A stretch of 64,000 nt of DNA from Ga0077560 sp046330435 (GTDB taxonomy: Bacteria > Actinomycetota > Thermoleophilia > Miltoncostaeales > Miltoncostaeaceae), in the NCBI GenBank assembly GCA_046330435.1, contig JAXLST010000013.1:1-64000 (forward strand). The letters are read 5' to 3'. Positions 7,722-14,979 of this stretch are shown here, in pieces. The notes under the pieces are model-generated. The model had not been told where the DNA came from, did not search any database, and saw nothing but the letters and a program-made list of their open reading frames with translations. Within the stretch, counting starts at the first letter, position 1, and the number at the start of each line of letters is the position of its first letter. The translations under genes and the position numbers were made by a program.

Positions 7722-9170
7722 TCAGTCTCCCAGAACGGCGCGCATCGCCAGGCGGGCCGCGGCGGCGTTGGACGCCGTCACCACCACGCCGGCGTCGCGC
7801 AGCGCGGCCTCCTGACGGCGGGCGTCCTGCGGGTCGCCGGCGGTTCCGCACACGTGCGCGACCACCGCGACGCGCTCCGCGAGGCGCGCGAGCGCGGGGG
7901 CCAGCTCGGAGGCCGGGTCGGGGTGCGACCCGTGCCCCAGCACGACGTCCAGCAGCACGCACCCCAGGCCGGCGTCGGCCTCCGCCTGGGCCAGCATGTC
8001 GAGCCGCACGGTGAGGTCGACCATGGGGTGGGGCCTGCCGCGGGTGTACTCCTCCTCGCCCAGGTCGAGCACGGTGTGACCGCCGGGCGGGGCGGGGTGG
8101 TGGCTCACGTTCCCGGCGACCGCCATGCGCGGCTCCAGGATGGTGAGCGCCTCGTGGGCGAGGGACCCCCCGGAGTAGAGGCCCAGCAGGTGCCTGCCGC
8201 GTGCCGCCGTCCACTGCGGCGTGGCCGGCATGTCCGGTGACGGCGGGGGCGTCCCGCCCGCGGCGGCGTACGCGCCGTCCTCGAGGGTGGCGTGCACCTC
8301 GAACGGTGCGGGGCCGCCCTCCCAGCCCACGAACGCGGCGACCACCCGGACGCCGGGCGGCACGGCCTCCCCCAGGGTCTGGACCACCTCGGGCGACGGC
8401 GGCTTGCTGACCAGCAGCAGCGTCTCGGTCTCGGGGTCCTCGGCGAGCATCCGCATCCCCTGCCGGAACATGATTCCGCCGACGTCCGCCGAGAGGTCCC
8501 GGCCGCCCACGCCGATGATCTGGGACACCCCTGTGCCGGCGGCCTCCAGCAGGCACGCCGCCTCCTGGGCACCGGTCCCGGCCGCCGCGACGATCCCCAC
8601 GGGGCCGCGCCGCACCACGTTCATGAACCCCAGGCCGATGCCCCCGAGCATCGCGGTCCCGCAGCCGGGGCCCATCACCAGCAGGTCCTTCGCCTCCCCG
8701 CGGGTCTTCAGCTCCACCTCGTCCTCCACGGACACGTGGTCGCTGAACAGGAACACGTGCATCCCGGAGGTCAGGGCCCGGTGCGCCTCGAGCGTCGCGT
8801 ACTCCCCGGGCACCGAGACCAGGGCGACGTTGCTCCCCGGCTGCCCGGCGGCGGCGGACACCAGCGTCCGCGAGGGCGCGACCTCCACCGAGCCGCCCGC
8901 GGCGGTCTCCAGCGCGACGAGCCCCTGCTCGGCGGCGTCCAGCGAAGCGGCCCCGACGGCGTCATCGGACGCGTTGACGGCGATGACCACGTCGCCGGGC
9001 CCGGCGTCCACCGAGACCCCCATCCCGGCGAGCGCCTCCAGGTTGGCCGGCGTCCCCATGGCGACCTCGGCGGCGGAGACGCCCTCCGTGGCCCGGATCC
9101 CCTTGGCGATCCCCATGAGCCGCATGGAATCGGCGTACCGCCCACGAATCACCCGCGTCTGCCAACCCAT
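7722..9170 (-). CDS. fdrA: FdrA-family protein (carbamoyltransferase subunit type)
   Basis: A 482-residue protein with the succinyl-CoA-synthetase-like architecture of FdrA. It shows GPGCGTAMLGGIGLGFMN, GIVAAAGTGAQE and GVGGRDLSADVGGIMFRQGM, all typical of the family. In E. coli, FdrA with YlbE (DUF1116) and YlbF (DUF2877) makes oxamate carbamoyltransferase of allantoin degradation, which forms carbamoyl phosphate for a carbamate kinase. All four partners are in this window. E. coli FdrA is somewhat longer (about 555 aa). ATG 9170 is chosen because an in-frame stop lies just upstream; the ribosome site is weak (AAGGGA). It is the first gene of the nine-gene operon. Confidence 0.85.
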   Translation of the reverse strand: MGWQTRVIRGRYADSMRLMGIAKGIRATEGVSAAEVAMGTPANLEALAGMGVSVDAGPGDVVIAVNASDDAVGAASLDAAEQGLVALETAAGGSVEVAPSRTLVSAAAGQPGSNVALVSVPGEYATLEAHRALTSGMHVFLFSDHVSVEDEVELKTRGEAKDLLVMGPGCGTAMLGGIGLGFMNVVRRGPVGIVAAAGTGAQEAACLLEAAGTGVSQIIGVGGRDLSADVGGIMFRQGMRMLAEDPETETLLLVSKPPSPEVVQTLGEAVPPGVRVVAAFVGWEGGPAPFEVHATLEDGAYAAAGGTPPPSPDMPATPQWTAARGRHLLGLYSGGSLAHEALTILEPRMAVAGNVSHHPAPPGGHTVLDLGEEEYTRGRPHPMVDLTVRLDMLAQAEADAGLGCVLLDVVLGHGSHPDPASELAPALARLAERVAVVAHVCGTAGDPQDARRQEAALRDAGVVVTASNAAAARLAMRAVLGD

Positions 9171-9456
9171 GAGGAGTCCCTTCGCTACGAGAGGTTCACG
9201 CCGAGGTGCGTCGCGGCACCGTCACCGCGAGGAGTTGGCGACCATCGGTACCCGTGAGGACGCCTGCCCCAGACGGCTCGAGGCAGCCCCTGTGGACGGC
9301 GAGGGTCGGGATCCGGGAGCCATGGATGGCGACCTCGAGCCGGTTCCAGGCAGCCGCAAGGCGCGGTTCCTGGGGCCGACGGCTCCAAACGCGCGCATGG
9401 GCAGCGCTTGCGCGAGTCGACCAGGCGATGAGAAGCCGACGCGACGACCATTCCGA
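9171..9456 (-). other. intergenic stretch upstream of fdrA, no gene seen
   Basis: About 290 bases between fdrA and the tandem repeat behind the carbamate kinase gene. Open frames exist only because of high GC and have no ribosome site or recognisable protein. It must hold the promoter of the nine-gene operon, but no convincing -10/-35 pair was found. I looked for a guanidine-type (ykkC) riboswitch and saw none. Confidence 0.4.
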
Positions 9457-9520
9457 ATCACGTGACGCCCGGATCACGCCACGCCCGAATCACGGCCACC
9501 GGGGATCACGCAACGCCCCG
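9457..9520. repeat. four tandem 16-bp repeats
   Basis: Four head-to-tail units at 9457, 9473, 9489 and 9505 follow ATCACGNNACGCCCGR. Units 1, 2 and 4 match closely and unit 3 has diverged in its second half (CACCGGGG). The block ends 7 bases short of the carbamate kinase stop codon, so it lies in that gene's 3' untranslated region and at the far end of the fdrA upstream region. Unit 1 contains the palindrome TCACGTGA. It could be a protein-binding array or a slippage-prone repeat. Confidence 0.8.
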
Positions 9521-9527
9521 TCCATCT

Positions 9528-10478
9528 CTACGCCGCCCATGCCAGCGCCGATGGGCCCTCTGCGTCGGGGACGATCCACGTGCCGCTCGTACCCGCGATC
9601 GCGTCGGCGATGCGTTCGGGGCTGGTGATGATGGCCCGGCGGCCGTCGCGGGCGAAGGCGGCGCCGGCCTCGACCTTGGGGCCCATGGAGCCGGGCGGGA
9701 ACTCCCCCTCGCCCAGGTGGCGGAGGGCCTGGGCGACGGTGAGGCGGGCGACCTCGCGCTGCCAGCGGGTGCCGAAGTCCAGGGCGACGCGGTCGACGCC
9801 GGTGACCATCAGGAGGGTGTCGCACCCGGCCTCGTCGGCGAGCACGAGCGAGGTGCGGTCCTTGTCGATGACGGCCTCGACGCCGTGGGGGGAGCCGTTG
9901 GCGGCGACCGGGACGCCGCCGCCGCCCCCGGCGATGACGAGGGTGCCGCGGTCGGCGAGCATCCGGATGCGGTCGCACTCGAGGATCTCGAGGGGCCGTG
10001 GGCTGGGGACCAGGCGCCGCCAGCCGCGGCCGGAGTCGGGGCCGACGGTCCAGCCGTCGGCGTGGGCGCGCTTGAGCGCCTCCGCCTCGCCGTAGTACGG
10101 GCCGATGGGCTTCGCCGGGTTGGCGAAGGCCGGGTCCTCCGGGTCGACGCGGACGCGGGTGACGACCGCGGCGGTGGGGACGTGCGGGGCGACCTCGGCG
10201 ATCGCCTGCTGGAACAGGTAGCCCAGCAGCCCCTGCGTCATGGCCACGAGGGCGTCCAGCGGCAGGGGCGGGACCTCGCGCATCGAGCCGCGCTGCTGGA
10301 TGGCGAGGGCCCCCACCTGCGGCCCGTTGCCGTGGGTCACGATGACCTCGTGGCCCTGGGCGTGGAGGTCCGCGACGGCCCGGGCGACGGTGCGCGCGTT
10401 GTCGAGCTGCTCCTGCCAGGTGCCCCGCTGGCCCTCGCGCGCGAGTGCGTTGCCGCCCAGGGCGACGAGGATGCGCAT
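9528..10478 (-). CDS. arcC: carbamate kinase
   Basis: A 316-residue amino-acid-kinase-fold protein. Family signatures are clear: LVALGGNAL at the N-terminus, THGNGPQVG, AGGGGGVPV, and the region VIDKDRTSLVLADEAGCDTLLMVTGVD that binds ATP and carbamoyl phosphate. It interconverts carbamoyl phosphate + ADP with ATP, CO2 and NH3. Beside FdrA, DUF1116 and DUF2877 genes it is expected to run in the ATP-making direction, as AllK does in allantoin breakdown. ATG 10478 gives the family length; a longer frame with MGRSRNRG in front is less likely. It follows the regulator gene by 13 nt and is probably cotranscribed with it. Confidence 0.93.
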   Translation of the reverse strand: MRILVALGGNALAREGQRGTWQEQLDNARTVARAVADLHAQGHEVIVTHGNGPQVGALAIQQRGSMREVPPLPLDALVAMTQGLLGYLFQQAIAEVAPHVPTAAVVTRVRVDPEDPAFANPAKPIGPYYGEAEALKRAHADGWTVGPDSGRGWRRLVPSPRPLEILECDRIRMLADRGTLVIAGGGGGVPVAANGSPHGVEAVIDKDRTSLVLADEAGCDTLLMVTGVDRVALDFGTRWQREVARLTVAQALRHLGEGEFPPGSMGPKVEAGAAFARDGRRAIITSPERIADAIAGTSGTWIVPDAEGPSALAWAA

Positions 10479-10491
10479 GCCCCTGTTGCGG

Positions 10492-11082
10492 CTACGACCC
10501 ACGGATGGCGAGCCAGATGGCCTTCGCCGGGACGTCGCCCGGGTTGGCCCACGAGTGCCGGCACGTCGTCCGGAAGTGGATGGAGTCGCCCTCCGCCAGG
10601 TAGTAGTGCTCGTCGTCGATCACGAAGGTCATCTCGCCCTCGACCACGAGGACGAGCTCCTCGCCGGGGTGGACCATGGGCTCGGGGCCGGAGTCGGCGC
10701 CGGGCTGCATCGTCGCCTCGGCGCCCGCGACGAAGAACGGCCCGTACCGGCCGGAGATGTTCGCGAGGGTGAGGCCCTGCTTGCTGGTGTAGAGCGTCGC
10801 CCGCTGGTCGGCCCGCACGACGGTGACAGGGCGCAGGGGGTCGGACTCCTCGATGAAGTAGCTCACCGTCTTGCCGAGGGCGGCGGCGAGCTTCATGAGC
10901 GTCGCGATCGTGGGGGCGATGCCGCCCTTCTCGATCTTGTGCACCGCGGCGGCCGACAGGCCGGCGCGCGTGCCCAGCTGCTGCAGCGACCAGCCCCGCT
11001 CGGCACGGGCCTTGGCGAGTTTCGGGCCGATCTCGGAGACGGTCTCCTCGATGGCGGTGGTGAAGTCGGTCGTGGTCCCCAA
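10492..11082 (-). CDS. XRE-family regulator with C-terminal cupin domain
   Basis: A 196-residue two-domain regulator. Residues about 20-75 form a helix-turn-helix (RGWSLQQLGTRAGLSAAAVHKIEKG) and residues about 115-190 a cupin barrel (MVHPGEELVLVVEGEM, YYLAEGDSIHF, HSWANPGD). Such proteins usually sense a small ligand and control adjacent catabolic genes. The start is taken as TTG 11082, since GGAGG lies 8 nt upstream and homologous sequence begins there; the open frame continues to 11253 without a better signal. Divergent from the NitB operon with two near-identical 12-bp elements between them, it is the likely controller of both sides. Confidence 0.8.
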   Translation of the reverse strand: MGTTTDFTTAIEETVSEIGPKLAKARAERGWSLQQLGTRAGLSAAAVHKIEKGGIAPTIATLMKLAAALGKTVSYFIEESDPLRPVTVVRADQRATLYTSKQGLTLANISGRYGPFFVAGAEATMQPGADSGPEPMVHPGEELVLVVEGEMTFVIDDEHYYLAEGDSIHFRTTCRHSWANPGDVPAKAIWLAIRGS

Positions 11083-11107
11083 GTCATCAACCTCCGGAAA
11101 CGGAGTG

Positions 11108-11119
11108 TGCACTGCATGA
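11108..11119 (+). promoter_or_regulatory. candidate operator copy 1 (TGCACTGCATGA)
   Basis: The core TGCACTGCA is a 9-bp palindrome around its centre base. A near-identical copy, TGCAGTGCATGA, is found 93 bp further on. It sits just upstream of the XRE-cupin gene start, a suitable place for autoregulation. The assignment to that regulator is inferred from position. Confidence 0.5.
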
Positions 11120-11200
11120 CACGCCGAGGCAACCGCCCGCACGTCCAGTGTCCCCCGGACGGCCGCCGCGATCGGGGTCGAGCGTACCCCCGGCGTTTCC

Positions 11201-11212
11201 TGCAGTGCATGA
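11201..11212 (+). promoter_or_regulatory. candidate operator copy 2 (TGCAGTGCATGA)
   Basis: Second copy of the 12-bp element, differing from the first only at the centre base. It lies between the divergent regulator and NitB operon. Two spaced copies in one intergenic region suggest cooperative binding or one site per promoter. Confidence 0.5.
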
Positions 11213-11274
11213 GGGGCAACCCGAGGGCGAATGCCCCGGATACGCCTTTCCATCGAGCTTGCGGGTCTTCACGC

Positions 11275-11304
11275 TTGACGCCGGACGCGGGCGCCGAGTA
11301 GACC
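11275..11304 (+). promoter_or_regulatory. possible NitB operon promoter
   Basis: TTGACG at 11275-11280 matches a -35 box, and TAGACC at 11299-11304 follows after 18 bp as a weak -10 box. The predicted transcription start would be near 11311, directly before the inverted repeat at 11313. The -10 match is poor, so this is tentative. Confidence 0.3.
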
Positions 11305-11312
11305 TCCATTCA

Positions 11313-11329
11313 CGATCCGACACGGATCG
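11313..11329. promoter_or_regulatory. 17-bp perfect inverted repeat, candidate operator
   Basis: CGATCCG-ACA-CGGATCG has 7-bp perfect arms around a 3-nt spacer. It is 56 bp upstream of the NitB start codon and just downstream of the possible promoter, where a bound repressor would block initiation. It differs from the TGCASTGCATGA elements, so a second factor may be involved. Confidence 0.5.
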
Positions 11330-11385
11330 CGGCGACCGACCGACCCCCTCGAGTCGCCGACACACGCCCCTTCAGGGAGGTAGCG

Positions 11386-11877
11386 GTGGCGGTAAACGAG
11401 AACCTGGCAGCGGCGAAGGCCGCGGGTACGGAGCTCTTCAACACTGCGGAGAAGGTCTTCCCCGACATCAAGGCCGAGCCGGGTGAGACGGCCTACACCT
11501 TCATGCACACCGTCCCCTACGAGGGGTCCGTCGGCCTGGTGAACCTGCTCACCACGACGCGGGTCCTCCGCAAGGGTTTCAAGGCGCACCTGGTGCTCTA
11601 CGGACCCGGCGTGCTCATGGCGTCCGGCACCCGCGGGTTCCCGAAGGTGGGCGACGAGGCCTTCCCGGGCCACATGGCGATCAACCGCCAGCTCCAGACG
11701 TTCATGGACGAGGGCGGCACCGTCTACGCCTGCCGCTTCGCCTCCGGCGCCCTCTACGGCTTCCCCGAGGACCTGCTGATGGACGGCGTCAAGCCGTTCC
11801 ACCCGCTGGACGTCCTGGACTGCGCGCTCACCGCCTGGCGTGAGCGGGCCTTCCAGCTGAACACCTGGACCGTCTGA
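11386..11877 (+). CDS. nitB: MSMEG_0572/Sll0783-family (NitB-like) nitrogen starvation response protein
   Basis: A 163-residue protein that I recognise as the Sll0783/MSMEG_0572 family from segments such as YTFMHTVPYEGSVGLVNLLTTTRVLRKG and GTRGFPKVGDEAFPGH. In cyanobacteria the gene responds to nitrogen starvation, and in pseudomonads it is the first gene of the Nit1C cluster linked to cyanide nitrogen use. The fold looks alpha/beta and its biochemical job is not known. Start is GTG 11386 with AGGGAGG 6 nt ahead. It opens the plus-strand operon with the unknown 207-aa gene, amidohydrolase, radical SAM and GNAT genes. Confidence 0.9.
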   Translation: MAVNENLAAAKAAGTELFNTAEKVFPDIKAEPGETAYTFMHTVPYEGSVGLVNLLTTTRVLRKGFKAHLVLYGPGVLMASGTRGFPKVGDEAFPGHMAINRQLQTFMDEGGTVYACRFASGALYGFPEDLLMDGVKPFHPLDVLDCALTAWRERAFQLNTWTV

Positions 11878-11890
11878 CCGGGGTCCGCTG

Positions 11891-12514
11891 ATGCCCGTCG
11901 AGCGCGACGAGGCGATCGCGACGTGGCGGCGTGCGGAAGCGCGCGTCTACCCCGCCGTGATGGTGAACGCCGCGCTCTACGAGCAGTATCTCGTCATGGT
12001 GCGCGCGGTCGTCGACGAACTCGACGACGTGCGCACCGAGGACGATCTGGTGATCGCCTGGAACGAGCGCCGCGGGATCGCGGCCGAGGTGATCGCCGCG
12101 AAGCAGCCGTCCATGGGCGTGCTCATGGACAAGGACGCGGTGCGGGACGCGGCGTTCTGCCAGCGGCACCGCGACATCACCCGCGAGCAGGCGAAGGACA
12201 TCGCCCGCGAGCGGCTCGAGCAGGCCCGCCGTGATCAGGCCGAGTGGGTCGTCCTCTTCGAGGACGTCACGCCGTTCGGCTCGCACAGGCTCGAGATGCA
12301 CGTGCGCACGGGCCGCGCGATCCACGCCTCCAGCAAGGTCGACCTCGACAAGCCGCGCCCCGAGTACTCCCTCGAGGTGGTGCAGCTCGACCCGGAGAAC
12401 GGCGCGTGGATCCTGGACCGGCCCCCTCTCATGCCGAGCACGCGATGCGACACCGAGGAGGAGTGGAGGGTCCGCATCGACCAGGCTCGCACCACATTCG
12501 GGAGACCGACATGA
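11891..12514 (+). CDS. unknown protein between NitB and amidohydrolase
   Basis: A 207-residue protein that I do not recognise. The first half is helical (about residues 5-115), with charged amphipathic stretches such as QAKDIARERLEQARRDQAEW. The second half looks beta-rich (WVVLFEDVTPFGSHRLEMHVRTGRAIHASSKV). There is no signal peptide, membrane helix or cysteine cluster. ATG 11891 comes 13 nt after the NitB stop, and the stop overlaps the next ATG (ATGA), so it is firmly in the operon. Canonical Nit1C clusters carry the nitrilase at about this place; this protein has no nitrilase Glu-Lys-Cys motif. Confidence 0.7.
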   Translation: MPVERDEAIATWRRAEARVYPAVMVNAALYEQYLVMVRAVVDELDDVRTEDDLVIAWNERRGIAAEVIAAKQPSMGVLMDKDAVRDAAFCQRHRDITREQAKDIARERLEQARRDQAEWVVLFEDVTPFGSHRLEMHVRTGRAIHASSKVDLDKPRPEYSLEVVQLDPENGAWILDRPPLMPSTRCDTEEEWRVRIDQARTTFGRPT

Positions 12515-13371
12515 CGACGCACCCCAAGAAGATCATCGACGCGCACTGCCACATCGGCGAGATCCCGCCGTGGAAGTTCTACGACCTCGAGCACCCGGTG
12601 AAGCCGACGGTCTACGACTACCGGAACGTCGACGAGTTCATCAAGAACCACATGGACCGCTTCAAGGTGGAGCGGGCGATGGTGATGTCGAACTACGGCG
12701 TGCCGATCCACGAGCTCTCGTTCGACCTGAACGAGGTCGTGATGGACGCCACCGCCAAGAGCGACCGCATCCTCGGCGCCCTGTGGGTGTCGTTCCTGCC
12801 GCGCAACGCGGAGCTCACCCGCAAGGCGCTCTCCTACGCCGGCGAGAAGGGCATGGTCGCGCTGAAGACCACCTTCCTGCTGGGCGGGAACCCCGATCCC
12901 AACACCTGGGACGAGGAGACGAAGGCCATCGCGGACGAGTGCTTCGACGTCGCGGAGAAGCACGACCTCATCTTCCACTTCCACACCAGCCCGGGCGGCA
13001 GCTCGGACATCAACAACTTCATCCCGCTGGTGGAGCAGTACGGCAAGCGGGTGAAGATCTACCTCGTCCACTTCGGCGGCGGCGTCTCCGGCCACATCAA
13101 GCTGGTCCCGAAGTTCCTGAAGTGGGTGGAGGAGGGCTACAAGGTCTACACCGACACCTCCTGGGCGGTGGGCTTCGGCGCCCGGTGGCTCCTCACCGAG
13201 GTGGAGCGCACCGGCATCGGCGGGGACCGGATCTTCTTCGGCTCCGACGAGCCGTGGTCGGACTTCGACTCCGAGTACTGGAAGCTCAACGGCATCCGGG
13301 ACATCAGCCAGGAGCTGAAGGACCGCGTGTTCTGGCGCAACTACGAAGAGTTGTTCGAGGGTAAGGGCTAG
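12511..13371 (+). CDS. amidohydrolase (metal-dependent TIM-barrel hydrolase, amidohydro_2 type)
   Basis: A 286-residue TIM-barrel hydrolase. IIDAHCHIGE gives the HxH metal ligands on strand 1, FHFHTSPGG and YLVHFGGG supply the later histidines, and IFFGSDEPW carries the strand-8 aspartate. No lysine at the carboxylated position is obvious, which suits the single-metal amidohydrolase_2 group (hydrolysis of C-N bonds or decarboxylation). It occupies the place where other Nit1C-type clusters have a nitrilase, so it may provide the hydrolytic step. ATG 12511 overlaps the previous stop by 4 nt. Confidence 0.85.
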   Translation: MTTHPKKIIDAHCHIGEIPPWKFYDLEHPVKPTVYDYRNVDEFIKNHMDRFKVERAMVMSNYGVPIHELSFDLNEVVMDATAKSDRILGALWVSFLPRNAELTRKALSYAGEKGMVALKTTFLLGGNPDPNTWDEETKAIADECFDVAEKHDLIFHFHTSPGGSSDINNFIPLVEQYGKRVKIYLVHFGGGVSGHIKLVPKFLKWVEEGYKVYTDTSWAVGFGARWLLTEVERTGIGGDRIFFGSDEPWSDFDSEYWKLNGIRDISQELKDRVFWRNYEELFEGKG

Positions 13372-13376
13372 GTCCC

Positions 13377-14528
13377 ATGGCAACACTCGCCCTCGACGAC
13401 CGGCGCCTGCTGGTCGAACTCCAGTCGCTGGGGGTGCGCGTCGACGACGCGCGCACCAACCCCACCGAGCTCCAGGGCCGGCGCGGAGGCGCCGGCCCGT
13501 CGGACCTCGGGTTCATGTGGATCCGGGGCCTGCCGCTCACGGTGCCGATGCACGACGACCTGGCGGCCCGCTCCCCCTACACGCTCCGCATCACGGACGC
13601 TGGCGGGGAGCTGTGGTTCGGGGACGAACTGGTGGGGCCGGCCGTGCTCCCGCCGCGGCCCAAGATCTACGACATGGCCACCAAGGACGGGATCCCGTAC
13701 TGGAAGATCGCGCTCCTGCACCTCGACTCCATCGCGTCGACGGTGGTGCAGAAGTGCATCTACTGGGACACCCCGGAGCAGTGCCACTTCTGCGGCATCG
13801 AGCTCACCCGCGGGGAGCGCACGATCCCCGTGAAGACCCCGGAGCAGCTCGCCGAGGTGGCGGCCGCCGCCAAGGAGCACGACGGGGCCGTGGACGTCAC
13901 GCTCACCACCGGGTCGGTGAACCGCACGGACCGCGGGGCGCTGTACATCTCCAAGTGCGCGTCGGCGATCAAGGACGCCTGCGGGCTGCCCGTGCAGGTG
14001 CAGTTCGAGCCGCCGGACGACCTGTCGGTGCTGGAGGAGGTCCACCGGGCCGGCGTGGACGCCGTGGGGATCCACATGGAGACCTTCGACCCGGAGGTGC
14101 TCGCGAGGATCGCCCCGGGCAAGGCCGCCCTGGGCATCGACGGGTACTTCCGCACGTGGGAGCGGGCCGTGGAGGTGTTCGGCCGCGGCAGCGTGACCAC
14201 GTACGTGATCCTCGGGATGGGTGAGCGCCCGGAGCTCATCGAGGAGGGCTGCCGCAGGGCCATCGCGATGGGCGTCTACCCCTTCGTGGTGCCGCTCAAG
14301 CCGGTCGCGGGACCGCTGCTGGAGGACGCCTCCCCGCCGGACCCCGACTACGTCGCGGCGATCTACCGCACCGTCTCGGAGATGCTCGCCGACGCGGGGA
14401 TGGACCACATGGACGCCAAGGCCGGGTGCGCGCGTTGCCAGGCGTGCTCCGGGCTGTCGGCGTGGGAGCGGCTGTTCCGGAAGGAGCAGGTTCGTGAGAT
14501 CGCCCGGCAGCTGGACGACAACCGGTAG
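13377..14528 (+). CDS. nitD: radical SAM protein, MSMEG_0568 (NitD) family
   Basis: A 383-residue radical SAM enzyme. The 4Fe-4S cluster cysteines are Cys127, Cys136 and Cys139 in CIYWDTPEQCHFC, a CX8CX2C spacing instead of the common CX3CX2C. This wide spacing belongs to the MSMEG_0568 family of this cluster. A second CxxCxxC group at 351, 354 and 357 near the C-terminus could bind an auxiliary cluster. GSVNRTDRG and DAVGIHMETFD match barrel strands of the SAM-binding core. The reaction is unknown. ATG 13377 follows the amidohydrolase stop by 5 nt. Confidence 0.9.
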   Translation: MATLALDDRRLLVELQSLGVRVDDARTNPTELQGRRGGAGPSDLGFMWIRGLPLTVPMHDDLAARSPYTLRITDAGGELWFGDELVGPAVLPPRPKIYDMATKDGIPYWKIALLHLDSIASTVVQKCIYWDTPEQCHFCGIELTRGERTIPVKTPEQLAEVAAAAKEHDGAVDVTLTTGSVNRTDRGALYISKCASAIKDACGLPVQVQFEPPDDLSVLEEVHRAGVDAVGIHMETFDPEVLARIAPGKAALGIDGYFRTWERAVEVFGRGSVTTYVILGMGERPELIEEGCRRAIAMGVYPFVVPLKPVAGPLLEDASPPDPDYVAAIYRTVSEMLADAGMDHMDAKAGCARCQACSGLSAWERLFRKEQVREIARQLDDNR

Positions 14529-14535
14529 GGCCGCG

Positions 14536-14979
14536 GTGCGCCTGGCCACGTCCCACTGGGACGTGGACGGGCACTTCGCGGTGCGCCACGCCGTGTTCGT
14601 GGAGGAGCAGGGCATCTTCGCCGGCTCGGACGTCGACGACCGCGACTTCGAGCCGGGGACCCTGCACGCCGTCGCCACCACGGGTGACCTCGTGGTGGGG
14701 GCGGTGCGCCTCTACCCCACCGACGACGCCGGCACGTGGCGCGGCGACCGGCTGGCGGCCCTCGCCGACCACCGGCGGCGCGGCACGCTGGGCGCCCGGC
14801 TGGTGCGGTTCGCGGTCGCCACGGCGGGGCAGCTGGGCGGCTCGCGCATGGACGCGCTCATCCAGATGCCGAACGTGCGGTTCTTCCAGGCCCTCGGCTG
14901 GTCCCCGTGCGGTGAGCTCGTGGTGTTCCACGGCGTCCCGCACCAGCCGATGGACATCCCGCTCAGCCCAGGCCCGTGA
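14536..14979 (+). CDS. nitE: GNAT-fold N-acetyltransferase, MSMEG_0567 (NitE) type
   Basis: A 147-residue GNAT protein starting at GTG 14536, 7 nt after the radical SAM stop. It has the expected strand order: FAVRHAVFVEEQGIF (substrate side), VGAVRLYPT, then the acetyl-CoA loop in DHRRRGTLGARLVRFAV, which keeps an Arg/Gly-rich turn although not the exact RxxGxG/A. NVRFFQALGW is the typical last motif. In related clusters this domain is either separate or fused to the AIR-synthase domain; here the AIR-synthase gene is separate and inverted. The last 17 bases overlap that convergent gene. Confidence 0.8.
   Translation: MRLATSHWDVDGHFAVRHAVFVEEQGIFAGSDVDDRDFEPGTLHAVATTGDLVVGAVRLYPTDDAGTWRGDRLAALADHRRRGTLGARLVRFAVATAGQLGGSRMDALIQMPNVRFFQALGWSPCGELVVFHGVPHQPMDIPLSPGP

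Noticed and set aside
9185..9451. Open frames in the fdrA-arcC intergenic region
   Set aside because: No ribosome site, no recognisable protein and poor codon pattern; listed only as intergenic sequence.
9171..11385. A guanidine-type (ykkC) riboswitch near fdrA, arcC or nitB
   Set aside because: Expected for some urea/guanidine gene sets, but the conserved ykkC core segments are not present on either strand.
11891..12514. Reading the 207-aa protein as the missing nitrilase or as MSMEG_0570
   Set aside because: No nitrilase catalytic residues are visible and it is about twice the size expected for MSMEG_0570.
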